Of a DNA stretch of 64,000 nt, positions 1-13,019 are shown piece by piece. Within the stretch, counting starts at the first letter, position 1; each line of letters opens with the position of its first letter. A program made the translations under genes and the position numbers. The notes under the pieces are model-generated. The model worked only from the letters and a program-made list of their open reading frames with translations. It searched no databases and had not been told where the DNA came from. This stretch comes from Cinnamomum chago (taxonomy: Eukaryota; Streptophyta; Magnoliopsida; Laurales; Lauraceae), in contig CP142452.1 in the NCBI GenBank assembly GCA_038049695.1, forward strand, positions 109,198,001 to 109,262,000, in the 5' to 3' direction.

Positions 1-53
1 GTGCTTCTTTCTCATTCCCTTTGGATGGGAGGCATATTAGTTTATAGGACGGC

Positions 54-480
54 TGACAACATGACCGACCAAAACCGAACCAATGTATCTGATTTGATAC
101 TCTTGCTCAACATGACCAACCAAAACCACACCAATGTATCTGATTTGATACTCTTGCTCCATACTGCTCTTCTTTGGAGAGGAATTATAGTGTCCTACGC
201 TGATGCACTCTCTATCTTTCATTTGATTTGATACTTTTGCTCAACATGACCAACCAAAACCACACCAATGTATCTGATTTGATACTCTTGCTCCATGCTG
301 CTCTTCTTTGGAGAGGAATTATAGTATCCTAAGCTGATGCACTCTCTATTTTTCATTTGATTTGATACTCTTTCTCAACATGACCAACCAAATCCAAACT
401 AATATATCTGATTTGATACTCTTGCTCCATGCTGCTCTTCTTTGGAGAGGAATTATAGTATCCTAAGCTGATGCACTTTC
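54..480. repeat. Minisatellite of about 130-bp units downstream of GT47 copy 1
   Basis: About three units run head to tail. Each holds a CATGACCAACCAAA-type segment, then TCTGATTTGATACTCTTGC, then a CTGCTCTTCTTTGGAGAGG segment, and the spacing is roughly 133-135 bp. The equivalent 3' flank of GT47 copy 2 (about 13540-13640) carries a single unit. The array therefore expanded in copy 1 after the tandem duplication, or contracted in copy 2. Short open frames on both strands here follow the repeat and have no protein-like features. Confidence 0.85.
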
Positions 481-3400
481 TTTCTTCTTCTTCTTTTTTT
501 TTTCCCCCATAAGTAAACACTCCTTGATAATGATCTCTGATGCACCCACTCCATAGTCCATACAAGTGAGGTTGTTTCATCATTGGGCACCTTCTAGCTT
601 CATGATCCTTGCCACCAGTTTTACCCAACAAGGGAAAAGAAAAGAACAAAGACTGCATGACTAAGATCATCCAACCGGGGGAAGATATGTAAGCCATTTC
701 TTTATCCATTATGAGCCCCATCATAACATGGCCCTCATCACTGGAGCATTGGCCCCATTAACAGTACAGAATGAGTGCATCAGGGCGAAGCACACATTTG
801 ATGCATGAGGGCCTCACTGTCAATGCCCATCTTCCAATGGCCTTTTTACAACCTCAACTGGTTCTTAACTGATGCAGTCTATTGAACCAAATTGAGTGAA
901 GAATCATGTGAAATATGTCATACTTCACAGGCTTACTGTGCCAAAGGAAATGTTGTTGGACTTTCTTCACTGTCAGGTGCATGGTGAGATACCTCTCCTC
1001 GGGAATCGACAGGAGTATGTCCTTCAAAGAGGGAATGTCTTTCTCAGCAATAAACACAGAAAAGGTTTCCCAGTTCAAAATCTTGAAGAAAGGGGGCACA
1101 TAATTGTCAGATATGATCACAGGCACGCATTCATAGTAGATGGCCTCAACTACTCTTGGGCTGTAGACAGAATAGCCTCTCGGGCAGATGCAGTACTTGC
1201 TGGTCTTCATGTAATTTATGCAAGCTATTTTACCGTCAGCCCCAGGAGGCATTGGGCCAAAGATTTTCATGTTGGGATCTTTGCTTTTCCCAGTACTGCA
1301 GTAAGATCCGACGGATCTTCCCATGCATATTTCCAGCAAAGAAGGCCAGAGTCAGCCTCTCAGAAGCTGGTTTACCTCCCAGATCTTTGTGGGGGTTCTG
1401 AATTTGCCATGCCTGTACTCTTGTTGTTGGAAGAGACGCATCCTTCCCTAGGATGAAGTCTTTGGAAACATCAGCATTGCACATCGCTCTTAGTGCATGC
1501 CTCAGATGCATCCTTGTTTGATAAGGTGCCTGAAAAAAGGACTGTTTTGTTAGCAACTTGATTTAATTTACAATAAATTGTCACATGTGAACCTAATTAT
1601 AAAGCTCACATGTGAACCTAATTATAAAGCATGCTCATCAGTTGTCAACCCCACACTCCCCCCACAAACTCAATTTTGAGTGCCTCACCCGCTTTACAAT
1701 GAGGAGTGGGACTCTACATTGGAGGGCCCACATGTTGAAAACCCGAACCACTGAAAATGAAGGCTCTCTCCTACAGTGGGCTCTTCACAAATTTCACTCC
1801 GATAAAAGCTGGTCCCACTGCAAGATTGAGCATATAACTAAAAATGTTGCATGCGCAATCTTATGGTGGGATCAACTCCTATTGAAGTAAAATTTGAAAA
1901 ATCTCCAATTGTGGGGAGGCTTTCAAAAGTTCAGATATTCAATAGATGGGCCTCGTTGTAGATTCCCACACCTTTACAAGAGCAAGAGAAACTCAATGTA
2001 TCGAAATTCTTAACTTGCATTATCATATCATTTACACTTCCATTATTCACCTCTCTAGGTAAATAATGTCTTATCAATGATGTCCTCTCAACCATCCATG
2101 GTTATAGCAGGCACCATGGCCCATCAAACAATTAATAGTAACCAACCAATAAATTTTCATTAATTAATTGTAAGTGGATTGGTTTACATGTGATCAATGC
2201 AGCATGGGTCTTACCTTGATTAGAGTGTGATACAACTCTCGATGATAAAACAAACCACTAAAAATGATTAGCCCCATTATTTTCGTATTTTAACTGCTCT
2301 TACAAAGTTTTGATAAATTGAGTCTTTGAAAATGTTGATGTACCTTCAAAATTAGGATTTTTCATAGCTCCACCACTGACGCTTATGATACTCTAATACT
2401 AAAAGATGAAAAACCTAATTTACCAAACAAAACTACTATGAGTCAAGTAGTAATTATGCTAACCACATACAACCTGTAGTTCCATCCAGGGGAACCCATT
2501 TGGGCATTTGAAATCTATGTGAGCATCTTGCTTGGGAGAAATGAGGAAAAGGTGTTAGTAGCGTTTCTCCTGAACAACCTTTGTAGGCATGTTCATGTAC
2601 TTCTAATCTATTTTTGCATAGGGCAAGAGGTGAGACAAATGGTGAGTTAAATAGAGTCATGGAGTGAATGATCATTTTCTGCAGAAAATAGATCACCACC
2701 TACCTTTCCCCTACGTACAAATATCTCCAACCTTGACCTTTCACAGTTCTCCCCCTGATGAATCAAAGCCTTCACCACTCCTTCCGCAAAAACCAGGTGC
2801 GAAAGGTACAAACTCGCATGTGTTCCTCTGAGGCAATTCCATCCAGAGGAACCCATTAGAGGATTCCAAAATTAAGAGGAACAACGTAACCCTCATGAAA
2901 AAACACAAAATTAAAAATTCTAAATAATAGCATATGTACTTATAGAGCATATGATTATGATTAAAAGATCAATCAAATCATACCCTAGATGGCAATGATA
3001 GGGTTGAAAATGTTCACAAAATTATTGAGCTTTGGTCAACCAATCGTCTAGAGCTAAATCTCTCTATTATTATAACAAAAATGCTAAGGCTAACGGAACG
3101 TTTGGACATGTGATGTGTAGAAAGGGAAGCGCCTAAGCATCTCTTTTTTTTTATAAAACTATAAGCATCTCTATTTATAGCCACAATTAGAAAGTCCCAT
3201 CAAATCCCCTCTCCACATGGAGTTCTTTGATCTAATTTGAATAGAATTTTTTTGTTAAAATTCAAAACCCCAAAATCTGATCACAACTTAAATGGGCATG
3301 TGTTTAGATGTGTTAATTATGGGCCTGCAAACCTTGTAGGTGCCCCTCAGGCATAAGTAATCCCTATGAACCCGCCCAGTTCTATGACCATTCCAGTAAA

Positions 3401-4102
3401 CACCTCAACTTGCAGATATCTGTAGCATCCTCAGGCCTTGATTATGTACAGTCTTAGTTTGTTCATAGTCCATACCATAATATGACCCATGGTGCAATCC
3501 AAATTCCTTAACATTCAATTTTCAGCCTGCAGAGAAGGCTAAGAAAGATGCTGCATAGAAACAGGCAAACAGCCAACACTAAGGAGGAAGGAAAAAAAAA
3601 AGGGGCCCAAATATTGGAACGCTAGGATCTTTGAGTATGGCTGAATGGTCTCAATGACCAAACCAGAGACAGTACAAATTCAAGGACCAAAGATGCATAT
3701 CCCAAGTTGGGCCATTGGGGATCATATCATACCTCCCAGTTTATTATGTTTCACTAGAACAAATTAGCATTCTTCCATCAAGCTTCAATTAGAAAAATGC
3801 GGTGACAGAACATCATCTTCAAAATCAAAATTCATTGGCGCCACAAAAGCTTAGAGTGAAGGTGGCTATTTTAGAAAATTATAATTGAAGATTCAACTGA
3901 TTCAGAGGTGTTGGCTATTTTAGAAGCTTTGGGAATGTATTCCCAAGCTTTTCAAGATCCATTGATAGAAAATCGATTCATCACATGCAATCACATGGGT
4001 TGTAACCCAAGCTTTAGCATGTTCTTTGGTCAGCAAATGATGGTTCAAATAGTTTGGGAAAGGAAGGGGAGATAAGCATTTGTCTCTTGTTTTTTGCTAT
4101 TA

Positions 4103-4176
4103 TATAGTTGGGCTTTCTATGCTTTGTGTATGTTGTGTGGTATAGTTGGGCTTTCTATGTTTTGTGTATGTTGTGT

Positions 4177-4246
<70 letters not shown>
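4103..4246. repeat. Duplicated 38-bp unit followed by a (TC)n microsatellite
   Basis: Two near-identical 38-bp units (TATAGTTGGGCTTTCTATG followed by TTTGTGTATGTTGTGTGG) lie at 4103-4178. They are followed by about 34 TC dinucleotides at 4179-4246. The site is in intron 3 of GT47 copy 1. The homologous place in copy 2 (about 16018-16065) has one unit and no TC array, so both expansions are specific to copy 1. Confidence 0.9.
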
Positions 4247-4250
<4 letters not shown>

Positions 4251-5939
4251 TTTGCTTATATCCTGCTTTTGGTTTCTTATGTTTGTCTGCTCCCTTTTGT
4301 GCTTTGTACTGTTTTTTCCTTAAATAAAATTTACTAGTTACCGATAAAATAAAATAAAAATACTAGTTACCGATAGGAAAAGAAAAGGGCAAGAGGCGTA
4401 CCGAGTCATGGCAAGCTACAAGGAAATGATCTGCACCATTGGTTCTGTTCCAGAAAGGATATTTTGCCGCAATCTTGTCAATGTATATCTCTAAGAATTC
4501 AACCAGCTTATGTCGGTCGCGTGATTTTGGTGTAATCATGACAGTCCGTAGAACATGAGAACTGTAAGGGAAGTAAAATAGATGGGCTTTTTGTGGGTCC
4601 TTGACAACAAATTGTTTGTTTCCCTCCATCAATTTCATGAACCATCCCTCTGAGGCATAAATTCCTGTGAGAAATGGGTCATGGAATATGGATTTTTCTC
4701 CTTCCTTATATACATAGACCTTGAGTTTGTTTTCCATCAACTCATAGCTCCTGTATGGGTGATGACACAAAATGTTCAAAGTAAATGTTGGTTAGAGGAG
4801 CAACCATAAAAGACCCATATTGTTGTTTCTAAACTGGTAAACTGCATGTCTCTGAGAACTAATAGAAGCACTGAACAAAATAAGGAAAGATGTCTAGAGA
4901 TATGACCACTGTTCTTATTTTTTTTTTTTTTTTTGGCAACAGAACAATGCAACTAACCATTTAGACAATTTAAATGGTGTGGCTTCAATTCCTACATGGT
5001 GTTAAAGAAGACCTGTAGATCTGATATATCACCAACATCTTAGTGCAATAAGATCCTTAAAAATGCTAATAGAAACATCGAATAATTTATTCTACTGACC
5101 TATGATGCACAGATACTTAAAAATGGGCAATGTATTGTATCGCCTCATATCCGATACTTCACTTTTTTATGTGTAAGTCTGTGTCCCTGTGGTGTCCACG
5201 CCATATCTAGGCATCATAACTAGAAATCCTCTCAGATCAATCACAGTTCACACTACAGTTGAATGGTGATCAAATATAATCAAGGAAAGACATGCAGAGA
5301 AAATATGAATGGAACTGGTAATTACTAATTTACTATCATAACTCATGCACCAATCTTATAGATTCAGAGATGAACTAAAAAATCTCAAACTAAGAAAGGC
5401 TACAGAACTTAAAATAGAGGAAGAAAGATAACTATAAAGAGACTTTTGCTGGATGATTGTGCGTTCTCAAAAAGAGATTCACATAACGTATAGATAGAAC
5501 TACCTGTGTGTACAAACTACATATATGCTCAAGCCTATCCTTTTCTTCTATAGTTATGCAAGGGCAAACATAGGAAGTAAATAGATAGGTATACAATTAC
5601 TTTTCTTATCTGCAAGAATAAGATAAACAGTTATGGTGGATTGCAAGTACTGCTGAAAAAAGGTTCCCTTTCCTCTTCTTTCACAACTTCATGCATTTAG
5701 ATTCATATCCAATTATTTGAAGGATCAGAGTGTCATTGGTTACAAGAAGGTACATATGCGAGCATTAGTAAAAAGACAATACATGTCTCTAAATATTAAA
5801 AATGTTTCCAGAGAACATAAAACAGACTAATGATATCAAAGTAAAGAGATGACACTACTGATAGAGTGCTACATGCTGAGACCGCTTTCTTGTTTTCTCC
5901 CCAACATGTTACACCATGTACGATTATCATATACAGGAA

Positions 5940-6440
5940 CTAAACAGATATTTGGGCCCAAATTATTGTAAGATTTTTGTGAGTTGCTAGATAATTCATG
6001 TTTGTTCTCTCAAACGTTTCCCCGCAAAAGCGCCCGATCCAATTCAGCATCTTCATGTTTTCCCAGGAAGCACCTAATAGTGATTGCCAGATATTTTTGT
6101 TCTGTTCCTGAGTTATATATACTTTTGGACTCCATGTTTCTATAACAATTCCTTGAACATGCCCTGCAAATATTTCCTTCATTCTTCGTTTTGCAATTAC
6201 AGCTAATGGTTTGATATATTGCAGTATAATGTTAAAATTTTCAAAATGATGAGAATTAAATGATGTAGGCAGAAAATCTTCCAATTTGATCACAACTGTC
6301 AGCCAAACTATTCTGCCAATTCCTTCTTTGGGTACTGGTTTGTAAGAAAGCTCGTCCGAAGCTTCCCTAAAACATCTGGAGCATTGGTAGTTTGAGTTTT
6401 GACAAACAAAAAAAAAAAAAAAAAAGAAGGATATAAACAT
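5940..6440 (-). other. 166-codon open frame inside intron 2 of GT47 copy 1, unrecognised
   Basis: An open frame of 166 codons runs in the same direction as the host gene. It begins with a run of F codons that is simply a T-rich tract, and continues with protein-like text such as GRIVWLTVVIKLEDFLP and AVIAKRRMKEIFAGHVQG. I do not recognise a family. Part of it is present at the same intron position in GT47 copy 2 (about 17300-17470), where it is broken by stops and by a poly(T) insertion. It predates the duplication and is not kept open in both copies. It could be a fragment of an old inserted gene or transposon, or an unused exon. Confidence 0.3.
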
Positions 6441-6699
6441 GAATTAACTAAAATGACAATTCAATAGGCATTATATGAAACATTACAGAGGCTTAAAGAC
6501 AATTGGATCAATGTCAAATTTGAATATGGGAATACTGTCATATGAAACTGTGAAGCAGATTCATAATAACATAATACTCTGCATCGGATTAGAAACTGAA
6601 TAACAGATCAATTATGTCTGAGTTGGTTATTGGACACGATATTTATGAGGGAAAAAAGATGAATGAGATCCTCACAAATCAACTGTGGGATATAGACAA

Positions 6700-6726
6700 C
6701 CCCCCACCCCCCCCCCCCCCCCCCCC
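6700..6726. repeat. Poly(C) tract
   Basis: About 27 nearly uninterrupted C residues lie in intron 2 of GT47 copy 1. The tract is absent from the homologous interval of copy 2 (about 17860-17900). Tracts like this are slippage-prone, so its length should be treated as approximate. Confidence 0.85.
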
Positions 6727-9700
6727 AAACCAAGAATATTTTAGGGTAATGGGGTATACAAACCATCCATGGGAAGGTACAGAGATTGAACAGTAAGGGA
6801 TCTTTCAAATGCATGCCATGCATTCAGATAAAAGGTGGTTGGTAACCAACTTAAAACTAAGCATTAAATCCACATAATTTTCAAGGACTAAGTTAAATGA
6901 TTCCAGACAGTAACTTGTCAATCATTTGCGCAATAACAGTCTTACCTTTTAAATTGGGAAACATTCCGGAAAACAGGAACGTAAAGTTCATGATCGTTTT
7001 TCACAGCAGGAGCATTCTCAATCTGCATCCTTGTGGACAAAAGTTCCTGGTCACTAGCAGAAGACCATAGTGGTTTCTACAACAGAAGGGAAAAAAGGAA
7101 GGAAAATGGTTAAAACAGCAGCGGTCAGAACAAATCTTAATAGAAGTACTTCTACTCTAGATGCAAGCAAATCAAAACCTAAAGGGTTCAATTTCCCACC
7201 ATTGGACTGAAAGAAGTGCGGTTCCGTAGCAAGAAGCAGTTCATCTCAGGTATCGCTATCGGTGGTTCTCCCTGCTTCAGTAATATCGGCATTGTAGCTA
7301 CTGTTGAATTATCACTCGGCCTGGCCGAAACACTTTGCACCGGGCCTGTATCTTCACCCTTTGTAAGTGTTTTTGCTCCTTGTTTTCCTGTAGAAGATGT
7401 GTTCAACACAACTGATACTTCATGAACTATGGAACTCATATTCAAGTTTCCAACCACTTCTCCATTCAAATCAGAAATCCTAACTGATGATGGCGCTGGA
7501 GCAAATGCAAAACCATTGTCTGGGCCTCTCACCTTGTCCAAACCCAAAACACCGCCTGAATTTCTAACATTGTTTGATGAAAAATTACCACCTGGTTTTC
7601 CATTGTTCTCTGGTGAAACTTCTCTTGCTAGTTCTTTAGCCCTTTCTAATCTTGTTAAATTATCAACAGAACTTCCAACCTTCTCCGGTGCGGAATCGGT
7701 GCCTGGGTCAACAGCTTTCTCAGGCAAAATCTGATTAGGGACTCTATGTCTCTATCCCTATCTAAGGCAAAATTCTCTTCTGGATCTTTCCCATTATCGA
7801 AATTTCTTTTTACTGGTACTCGAAACCTAAAAGAAGGAAGCAAAGATGACAATACATTTCCAGAGGGAAGAACATGCGACTGAAATACTAAAATAGCAGT
7901 GGCTATTAACCCCATAACCATAACCAATCTCCTAGCTTCCATCTTACAAAGCTGTCGACATCGATCAGCCAATCCCATACCATAAATCAAAATCTAAACG
8001 ACTCAAGAAGCTGAGGAATCACCCACACAGCACCCAAAAAAAAAAACTACTTATAGTCCCTCTGAGATTTAAAACATGAGATGGGGGTTACAGATTCTAT
8101 TCATACAATCACTACAGAAAGCATTTATAACAGAAATTGCATGGAAACTATGTATAAATCAAAATCCATTACCCTAATAGGAGGTGACTAAAGGTGAAGA
8201 AATGGAATTTACAGAGAGACTACAAGTTTAATAAAAATAAAAATAAAAAAGGATTCTTTAGAAATGTGGGGTTTGAAAAAGATTGGATTTTTTTTATTAT
8301 TCTTTCCTCATTTTTATTCTTTGCTCCTCACGTTTTCAAATTACCATTGGTTTTGGATCTTGCCATGGCTTCAGAAGAAGAAGAAGGAAAAACACTAAAA
8401 TCGCCTGATCTTTCTGGTAACTATACAAATGTCATTGTGATTTGTGAATGGCAATTTCATTTCAAAGAAACGACTTTTTAGAGAAGTGGAGATCTATGTA
8501 TCTCTCTCGCTGTAGGAAAATCATTTGCATGGAGAGAAAGGGTTTTTTCCATAAGGTAACCAAGAGTCATCGACTACTCTCCTTGGCTATTTTACTTTAG
8601 CCTTACGTTATTCTAACCGTCCGTACCCTTGCTAGTTGCTAGCCAAAAGCCATTTTTTACCTTGAGATATCGTGACATTTAATTTATATTGTGATAGCCC
8701 AAGTCAAAAAACCTTTTTCATCATTTATCCCTCGTTGTTTTGATTATTCATAATTTTCACATGTAGTAATATTTTTCTTCGGTCGTTTTTATCATCTTCC
8801 TCCCTTACCAATCTATTTGTAAATACATAAGGCACCCAATATCCGTTCGACGTCGACAAAGCATCATCGTCTTCATTGTCTATATTGACTAGATTTTGGC
8901 GACCATTGTTTCACAATTTGGACGTTCCCAAGCTTGGTGTTGTTGCAGTCGCCCCTGTTGAACCTAATAATCCTTCTTCCTACTCTCTTTTAATGAGTTC
9001 TAATCTTCTCTTTCCTTTGTTTTGATAGAGCATCTGTTGTTGGAGTATGGTGTGATCTATCTTCAAAAAGCATCTCCTTTGCCATGGTAATCTACCTGTA
9101 CTTAATCCCCTACTCATTATTCTTCTTTAAAGCGGAATAATAGCCGCAAGAAAAAGACCTCATTCTTAATCCTCCGGTAGCCACATCAACAGTTGAATCG
9201 ACGTCAATATTTTCTACATTATCTCGTCGATTCAAAAATCTAACACCCCCTCATGGTATGCTTCTTCTCTTCATCTTCCTCCCTTTCTCAAAGAACGCCC
9301 CTCTTTTAATACCCGGAGGAGACTTACCTATCATCACATCAAGGGAAAGAATCAAAATGCTAGGTTTTCACCATTGGGTCCACGATTCATAACAAGATTT
9401 ATAGTATGATACAGCTTTTCACCCATGCCAATTCCATTTCCTTATGAATTATATATAATGACCTATTTTGTATTGCCATAATGATGTGGCCCCTTTAATG
9501 ATCTCGATCTCAACTCCAACTTCAACTTTAATTTGTAAGTTGAATTTTTTTTTTAATGATCTATTCTTTTTAACCTTATATTTATTTAGTTTTTTTATTA
9601 ATTTTTTTAGGTTTCTATTTTTTAAGTTTATTACAAGTTGCAAGTTGCAAATTGTAGAGAGGTTTGATTTATGAATTTATGATCTTCTTTCGCCTCATGG

Positions 9701-10269
9701 CATGAATTTTTGATCTTTTTTTAATATATCAACAACCGAATGTTCATCAAAAAGTCCCAAAAGAAAAAAAAAGTTTATACAAAATGTTCATCACTGTTAA
9801 TATTTATACATGTTCATCACTATTAATATAAGCCAGTGCATATATTAACATTTTTGTCACTGTTTTTTTTTTTTTTTACATGTTCATTACTGTAAATATT
9901 TATACAAAATGTTTCAAATGTTTCTACAAGTGGAATTCTTTGTATCCTAACTACCTTCTTAAGACACACAAAAAATAATAATAATAATAATAATAAAATA
10001 AATAAGAGAGATACATACAAGGTGGGAAACATGGAATGAAAACCATAAATAAGGATGTGGCAGGAGATTCATTTGCTATATATGATAATGGCCTGAGGTT
10101 GACTTACAGAGAATGTGGCTGAAGATCACTCGCTATATATGCCGGTGCATCCCAATTTAATTTGTAGAGAATGGAAGCAGAGAACCCAATCCAAAGACGA
10201 AAGTAACGGAACGGAAACTAATTATAAATAGTAATGCATTCGTTAACTTTTTACGTAACACTTTTTTGC

Positions 10270-10365
10270 GATATCACAATATAAATTGCAGTATTGCAAT
10301 TTAATAATTTGCAGTATCGCAACATAAATTGTAATATCGCAACATTTGTTGTGATATTGTAAATA
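10270..10365. repeat. Cluster of GCGATAT/CAATATAAATTGCA motifs
   Basis: Four degenerate units of about 22-25 bp lie side by side. They combine a GCGATATC or GTATCGCAAC half with an ATAAATTGCA or AATTTGCA half, some in inverted order. The result is strongly self-complementary. A related AATTTATATTGTGAT string occurs inverted near 8680. It is probably the end of an old DNA element. No function can be read from the sequence. Confidence 0.6.
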
Positions 10366-11224
10366 AAAAAACGACTTTTGGCCAGCGCAGAGTATAGACT
10401 GTAGGGAGAACATCCGAATAAAATAACCAACTTTGATGATAAGGGGGAGGAATTGATGACTTTGGATTACCGTAAAGAAAAAATCTCAAAGTTTAAAGTA
10501 CATGCGTATGCAACAATACATGTATATAAGGGAGGGACCACCTGACCCCACAAGATCTCGTACTTTGTCTTCGTGGGGATGAAGTCGGTTTTGGAGAAAC
10601 AAACCAAATTTGGAATAGGCCGAGTCAAATATTGGACATGCAAAACAGTAAAAGTGAACCCATAACAAAAGACTTCGGGTCCACTATTAGACTTTGAAAA
10701 ATCTGGGATCCAATGTTCAGGCACGCGTCCTCAATTCTCAAATAGTGGGGTTTTTTAAGTGCACCATTCTCGAGGAGTTGAATACTGAAAATACAATAAT
10801 GGAATGTGTGGGGGTGTGTGTGCATTCACATGCAATTCCAATTATGGGTTTGTTTCACGTGGGATTCCAAATTTCTTACCTTGTTACGAAGTTCCCACTC
10901 CTCTCCTTCTCCATTGTATATTTATTATTTTTATAGGTATAATACCCTTGGAGCTCACTTGGAGGGATGGGACTTGGGGATCCGAAGATCTAGATGGGAT
11001 CTATCTCTCCCATAAAGTTTGGGGCCCACTTGATCATCTTAACTCCTTAATCAATAGTCCAAAATTGTTCATCAATCTAATAATATTGCAATAAGAAATA
11101 GGATCAATGTAGTATTAGGCAAGGTTGAAAATCTCTCCGAGTTAATTTTTGACTCTCCCGAGTCATTATATTTTGAGGAAGGATTGAGTCGAAAATGGGA
11201 GAGACTCAGCCGAATCATATTATC

Positions 11225-11640
11225 TTACTAAGATGTTTGCATTCTCAATCATTTGATAGATAGATCTAGTTTTGAACAATTAATATTTATTTTTAAGTAA
11301 TTATGCATGGAGTTTGGAGTTAACAATTTAAAAATGATGGTTAAAATGTAATTTGAAACATATAAATTTATTCCTTATAATAGTATATGCAATATTTTTT
11401 TCTTTTATTTTCCTTATCATAGTACTTATCTTGCATTATAAATTTAGTAATTTGAACTGATAATCATGAATGCATGTAAATAAATGTATATTTTTATTTT
11501 AAAAGTAATGCATTCATTTTTAAATATTTATAAAATTATTAAAAAAGAAAAACATGACTCTCCTGAGTCTCCGCGTTGACTCCATACGAGTCTTTTTTTT
11601 TTTTTTTTATGTATTAGACAGGTTGAGTTCGCGGTCCCAC
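11225..11640 (+). repeat. Dispersed repeat family, copy 1 (second copy near 62825)
   Basis: This interval and 62825-63235 share an ordered series of segments in the same orientation: TTTGATAGATAGAT, GGAGTTAACAATTTAAAAAT, AAAATGTAATTTGAAA, TCATGAATG, and a terminal stretch with gagtc-type repeats followed by ATTAGACA. No coding capacity or clear terminal repeat is visible. It is most likely a non-autonomous transposon family with two diverged copies about 51 kb apart. Confidence 0.75.
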
Positions 11641-12197
11641 TTGGGTATTTCAATTTCAACTCCCAACCCCTCCCATGATATGTGGGGCCCCAAGTGAAAC
11701 CCAGCACCACTTGCTCACATCATACGTGTGAGAATTTCAATTTTCAGTGAGTCATTTGGAACACTGGAACAATCAACTGTGCTTGTGTCCCACTCACTCA
11801 GATCCAACGTATCCAATTAAGGTTGAAATCTGCACCGTGGGCACACCTTTGATGAATCCAACCCAATCAGTTTTCACTGCACTCCTGTGAATTAGCAGGC
11901 ACCCAATCAAATAGATGTATCCATTTCGATTGGAGATGTGATTTGTTTCCCACAAGTTTAATCTAACCGTTAATGTAACTCAATAGCCCATGAGGGTCAT
12001 TTGCAGGCTTTAGTTAAAAAGTGCTTGTTTCATATCATTTGCAATTCCCCACAACATAGGTCAAGCAGAATAGCAAATAAAAACAAGAAGCAACCCAATT
12101 CGGTACTTGCAAGTTCTTTTGTACACTGTGTCTAAGCTCAGGCACCAATTCTCTCTCTGCCATCAGGAGGGAACTTGCAACATGGGACAATAAAAAA

Positions 12198-13019
12198 GAG
12201 AGCTGCTATCTGCACACTGCATTTTGCTCTCTACACACTGCATTTATAAAAACAAAAAACAAAAAAAAAATTCTAAACTACCCTCGCCCTCTCCTTCCCT
12301 CTCTCTCCCTTCTCCATTGTCCACCGCCCGCCCACCCTCTCCCTCTCCATTTCCCTCTCCCTACTCGTCGCGGCCCGCTGCCCGTCCACTCTTCCTCTCC
12401 TTCTCCCTCTCTATTTCCCTCTCCCCGCTCATCACCGACCGCCGCCCGGTCACCCTCTCCCTATCATGGTAACAAGCAAATGGAGAAGAATTAAATGCTT
12501 TGGATGTAAAAAAAAAAAAATTTGCCATTGAAATCGGCGAATCCGATTCGTTCGGCGACACAGGGCCGAACAAATCGGATTCGCCGATTTCAATGACAAT
12601 TTTTTTTTTTTACATCCAAAGCATTTGATTCTTCTCCATTTGCTTGTCCACCGTGAGAGGGAGAGATGATGGGGAGAGGGTGACCGGGCGACGGTCGGTG
12701 ATGAGTGGGGAGAGGGAAATAGAGAGGGAGAAGGAGAAGGAGAGTGGGCGGGCAGCGGGCAGCGGGCGGCGACGAGTAGGGAGAGGGAAAGAGAGAGAAA
12801 TAGAGAGGGAGAAGGAGAGGAAGATGAAGAAGAGGGAGAGGAGAGGGAGAGGAGAGGAAGGGGAGAGGGTGAGCACAATTGGTGGGCAGTGGACAACGAG
12901 GAGAAGGGAGAGAGAGGGAAGGAGAGGGCAAGGGTAGTTTAGGAATTGTTTGATTTTGTTTTTTTTTTTTTAAATGCAGTGTGTAGAGAGTCATTTGTAG
13001 TGTGTAGGTAGCCACTCTC
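12198..13019. mobile_element. Foldback Mutator-like element, 822 bp
   Basis: The two halves are inverted copies of each other. They meet at about 12550, where GGCGAATCCGATT and its complement face each other across a short loop. The ends are GAGAGCTGCTATCTGCACACT on the left and the inverse of GAGAGTGGCTACCTACACACT on the right. Nine-base flanks AATAAAAAA (12189-12197) and AATCAAAAA (13020-13028) differ at one base and fit the 9-bp target duplication of Mutator-type elements. The arms are extremely CT/GA rich, so the open frames on both strands are low-complexity artefacts. No transposase is present, so the element is non-autonomous. Confidence 0.85.

Larger units (their letters stand above)
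854..7990 (-). pseudogene. GT47 exostosin-family glycosyltransferase, tandem copy 1, frameshifted
   Basis: This copy has the four-exon layout of its intact neighbour at 13971-19266: exon 1 7200-7990, exon 2 6946-7076, exon 3 4402-4750, exon 4 854-1529. Exons 2 and 3 are exactly as long as in copy 2 (131 and 349 nt). The type II membrane anchor survives (RRLVMVMGLIATAILVFQ), as does the C-terminal exostosin core (YCICPRGY, PRVVEAIYYECVPVII). Exon 1 has lost about 39 codons of the stem. A second net loss of about 31 nt near 7735 shifts the frame and brings a stop after 111 codons. In exon 4 an extra base at about 1281-1287, after the YWEK codons, shifts the frame again. The conserved ACHDW at the end of exon 3 reads ACHDS. 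Members of this family are Golgi type II enzymes that act on cell-wall glycans. I call a pseudogene; assembly errors or a shorter expressed form remain possible. Its introns carry extra poly(T), poly(C) and (TC)n tracts. Confidence 0.85.
7991..12197. other. Spacer upstream of GT47 copy 1
   Basis: The first few hundred bases are the 5' flank of copy 1 and still resemble the 5' flank of copy 2. The rest is AT-rich with no reading frame I can support. It contains an (AAT)n microsatellite at about 9974-9995, a cluster of short related palindromic motifs at 10270-10365, and one copy of a dispersed repeat at about 11225-11640. Around 8600-8700 there is weak inverted similarity to 10260-10385 (shared AATTTATATTGTGAT), which could mark the ends of a degraded element. 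Confidence 0.6.

Noticed and set aside
353-724. Open frame downstream of GT47 copy 1 that resembles one at 13617-13805 (shared YGLWSGCIR-type text)
   Set aside because: The two intervals are duplicated 3' flank DNA. The match is at nucleotide level, and the frames have no start context or family features.
8194-8481. 95-codon plus-strand frame upstream of GT47 copy 1
   Set aside because: It overlaps the 5' leader/promoter of the minus-strand gene, and the homologous region of copy 2 is not open in the same frame.
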